Origin: an uncultured Prevotella sp.
GTDB lineage: Bacteria > Bacteroidota > Bacteroidia > Bacteroidales > Bacteroidaceae
Assembly: GCA_946998295.1 (NCBI GenBank)
Contig: CAMPYS010000033.1
Coordinates: forward strand, 1 to 15,177
Direction: 5' to 3'
Length of the DNA: 15,177 bases
The translations under genes and the position numbers were made by a program. The notes below the pieces were generated by a model that made no database searches, was not told the origin of the DNA, and saw only the letters and a program-made list of their open reading frames with translations. Positions 14,881-15,177 of the stretch are shown in pieces; position 1 is the stretch's first letter, and each line of letters starts with the position of its first letter.

Positions 14881-15065
14881 TAATCTATTGTAAACCTCAA
14901 ATCCGCAACTAAGCCCTTGAACGTCCTTATTGCGTTTACACGTCCTCTCATTACTGAATTTGCAGATAATTTGAACTTGAAGCACCCACTTCTGCCTACA
15001 ATATCCCCTTACCCCACAATGTGACTTGAGGCAATACACAACATCATTCCCATAAGTTGTAGGCA
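14881..15065. other. GC-richer stretch downstream of the possible transposase
   Basis: From about 14885 rightward the base composition rises to near 45% GC. This may be the non-coding end of an insertion sequence that enters from the right. It holds a 9-bp inverted pair (14993-15001 with 15057-15065). A 62-codon minus-strand frame covers it but shows no family pattern. I could not define a terminal inverted repeat or a target duplication. Confidence 0.35.
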
Positions 15066-15177
15066 TTATCCAAAATCAGTCTGGAAGACATCTGCGTAAG
15101 CATCATTAAAGGTATAGATATTCAGCACATACCGCCTTGATGTCCTGATCCACTTGGCTGGTACAGAGATAAACCTG
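15066..15177 (-). CDS. C-terminal end of a possible transposase, runs off the window
   Basis: The minus strand from the right edge is open for 36 codons to a TAA at 15066-15068. The peptide contains VPAKWIRTSRRYVLNIYT and ends VFQTDFG. Segments of the type 'hydrophobic-P-x-K-hydrophobic-R-x-x-R-x-x-x-L-x-hydrophobic-Y' followed by a short tail are found at the C-terminus of DDE transposases (IS4/IS1380-like) in Bacteroidales, so an insertion sequence is my best guess. The higher GC here, compared with under a third in the rest of the window, supports foreign origin. Too little is visible to name a family. Confidence 0.4.
   Translation of the reverse strand, partial: RFISVPAKWIRTSRRYVLNIYTFNDAYADVFQTDFG

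Noticed and set aside
14993..15065. 9-bp inverted pair TGCCTACAA / TTGTAGGCA
   Set aside because: Arms are short and 55 bases apart, and neither sits at a visible element end, so chance is likely.
14878..15066. 62-codon minus-strand frame
   Set aside because: Directly follows the stop of the possible transposase; Cys-rich peptide with no recognisable pattern, probably non-coding insertion sequence end.

Overview
The window is very AT-rich chromosomal DNA from a member of the Bacteroidales, most likely Prevotellaceae-like. The evidence is three sites that match the Bacteroidetes promoter form TTTG-N20-TAnnTTTG exactly, the lack of Shine-Dalgarno sites ahead of the genes, a secreted protein ending in the YNLSGQRV...YKGIVI tail common in Prevotella and relatives, and Men, TsaD and Map proteins of Bacteroidetes type. 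I cannot name the species.

Left edge (1-2033): the 5' 65 nt of an initiator tRNA gene on the minus strand with its own promoter, then a minus-strand gene for a 482-residue exported multidomain protein with a strong terminator behind it. A 329-base divergent intergenic region follows. It holds a 21-bp perfect dyad and the promoter of the large plus-strand gene run.

Centre (2034-12296): ten plus-strand genes with gaps of 3-52 bases or short overlaps, read as one probable transcription unit. The first four are a small exported protein, an HprK-like P-loop kinase, a soluble signal-peptidase-like protein with a Ser/His pair, and a PqqD-like protein. The last three are the usual accessory parts of a peptide-modification (RiPP-like) system, but no radical SAM enzyme or precursor gene is seen. 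Next is an NAD-dependent DNA ligase of divergent type, closer in motif wording to Clostridia ligases than to the usual Bacteroidales LigA. The last six genes are a menaquinone block: a hotdog thioesterase (probable DHNA-CoA hydrolase), menF, menD, menB, menC and menE. Together they take chorismate to 1,4-dihydroxy-2-naphthoate, except for the MenH step, which has no gene here; menA and the final methyltransferase are also outside the window.

Right side (12297-15177): a perfect 36-nt palindrome acts as a probable two-way terminator between menE and the convergent tsaD. map and tsaD form a two-gene minus-strand operon with a clear promoter. Beyond map lie about 690 bases with no convincing gene but with a strong hairpin and a 23-bp tandem repeat, then a rise in GC and the C-terminal end of what may be a transposase running off the right edge.
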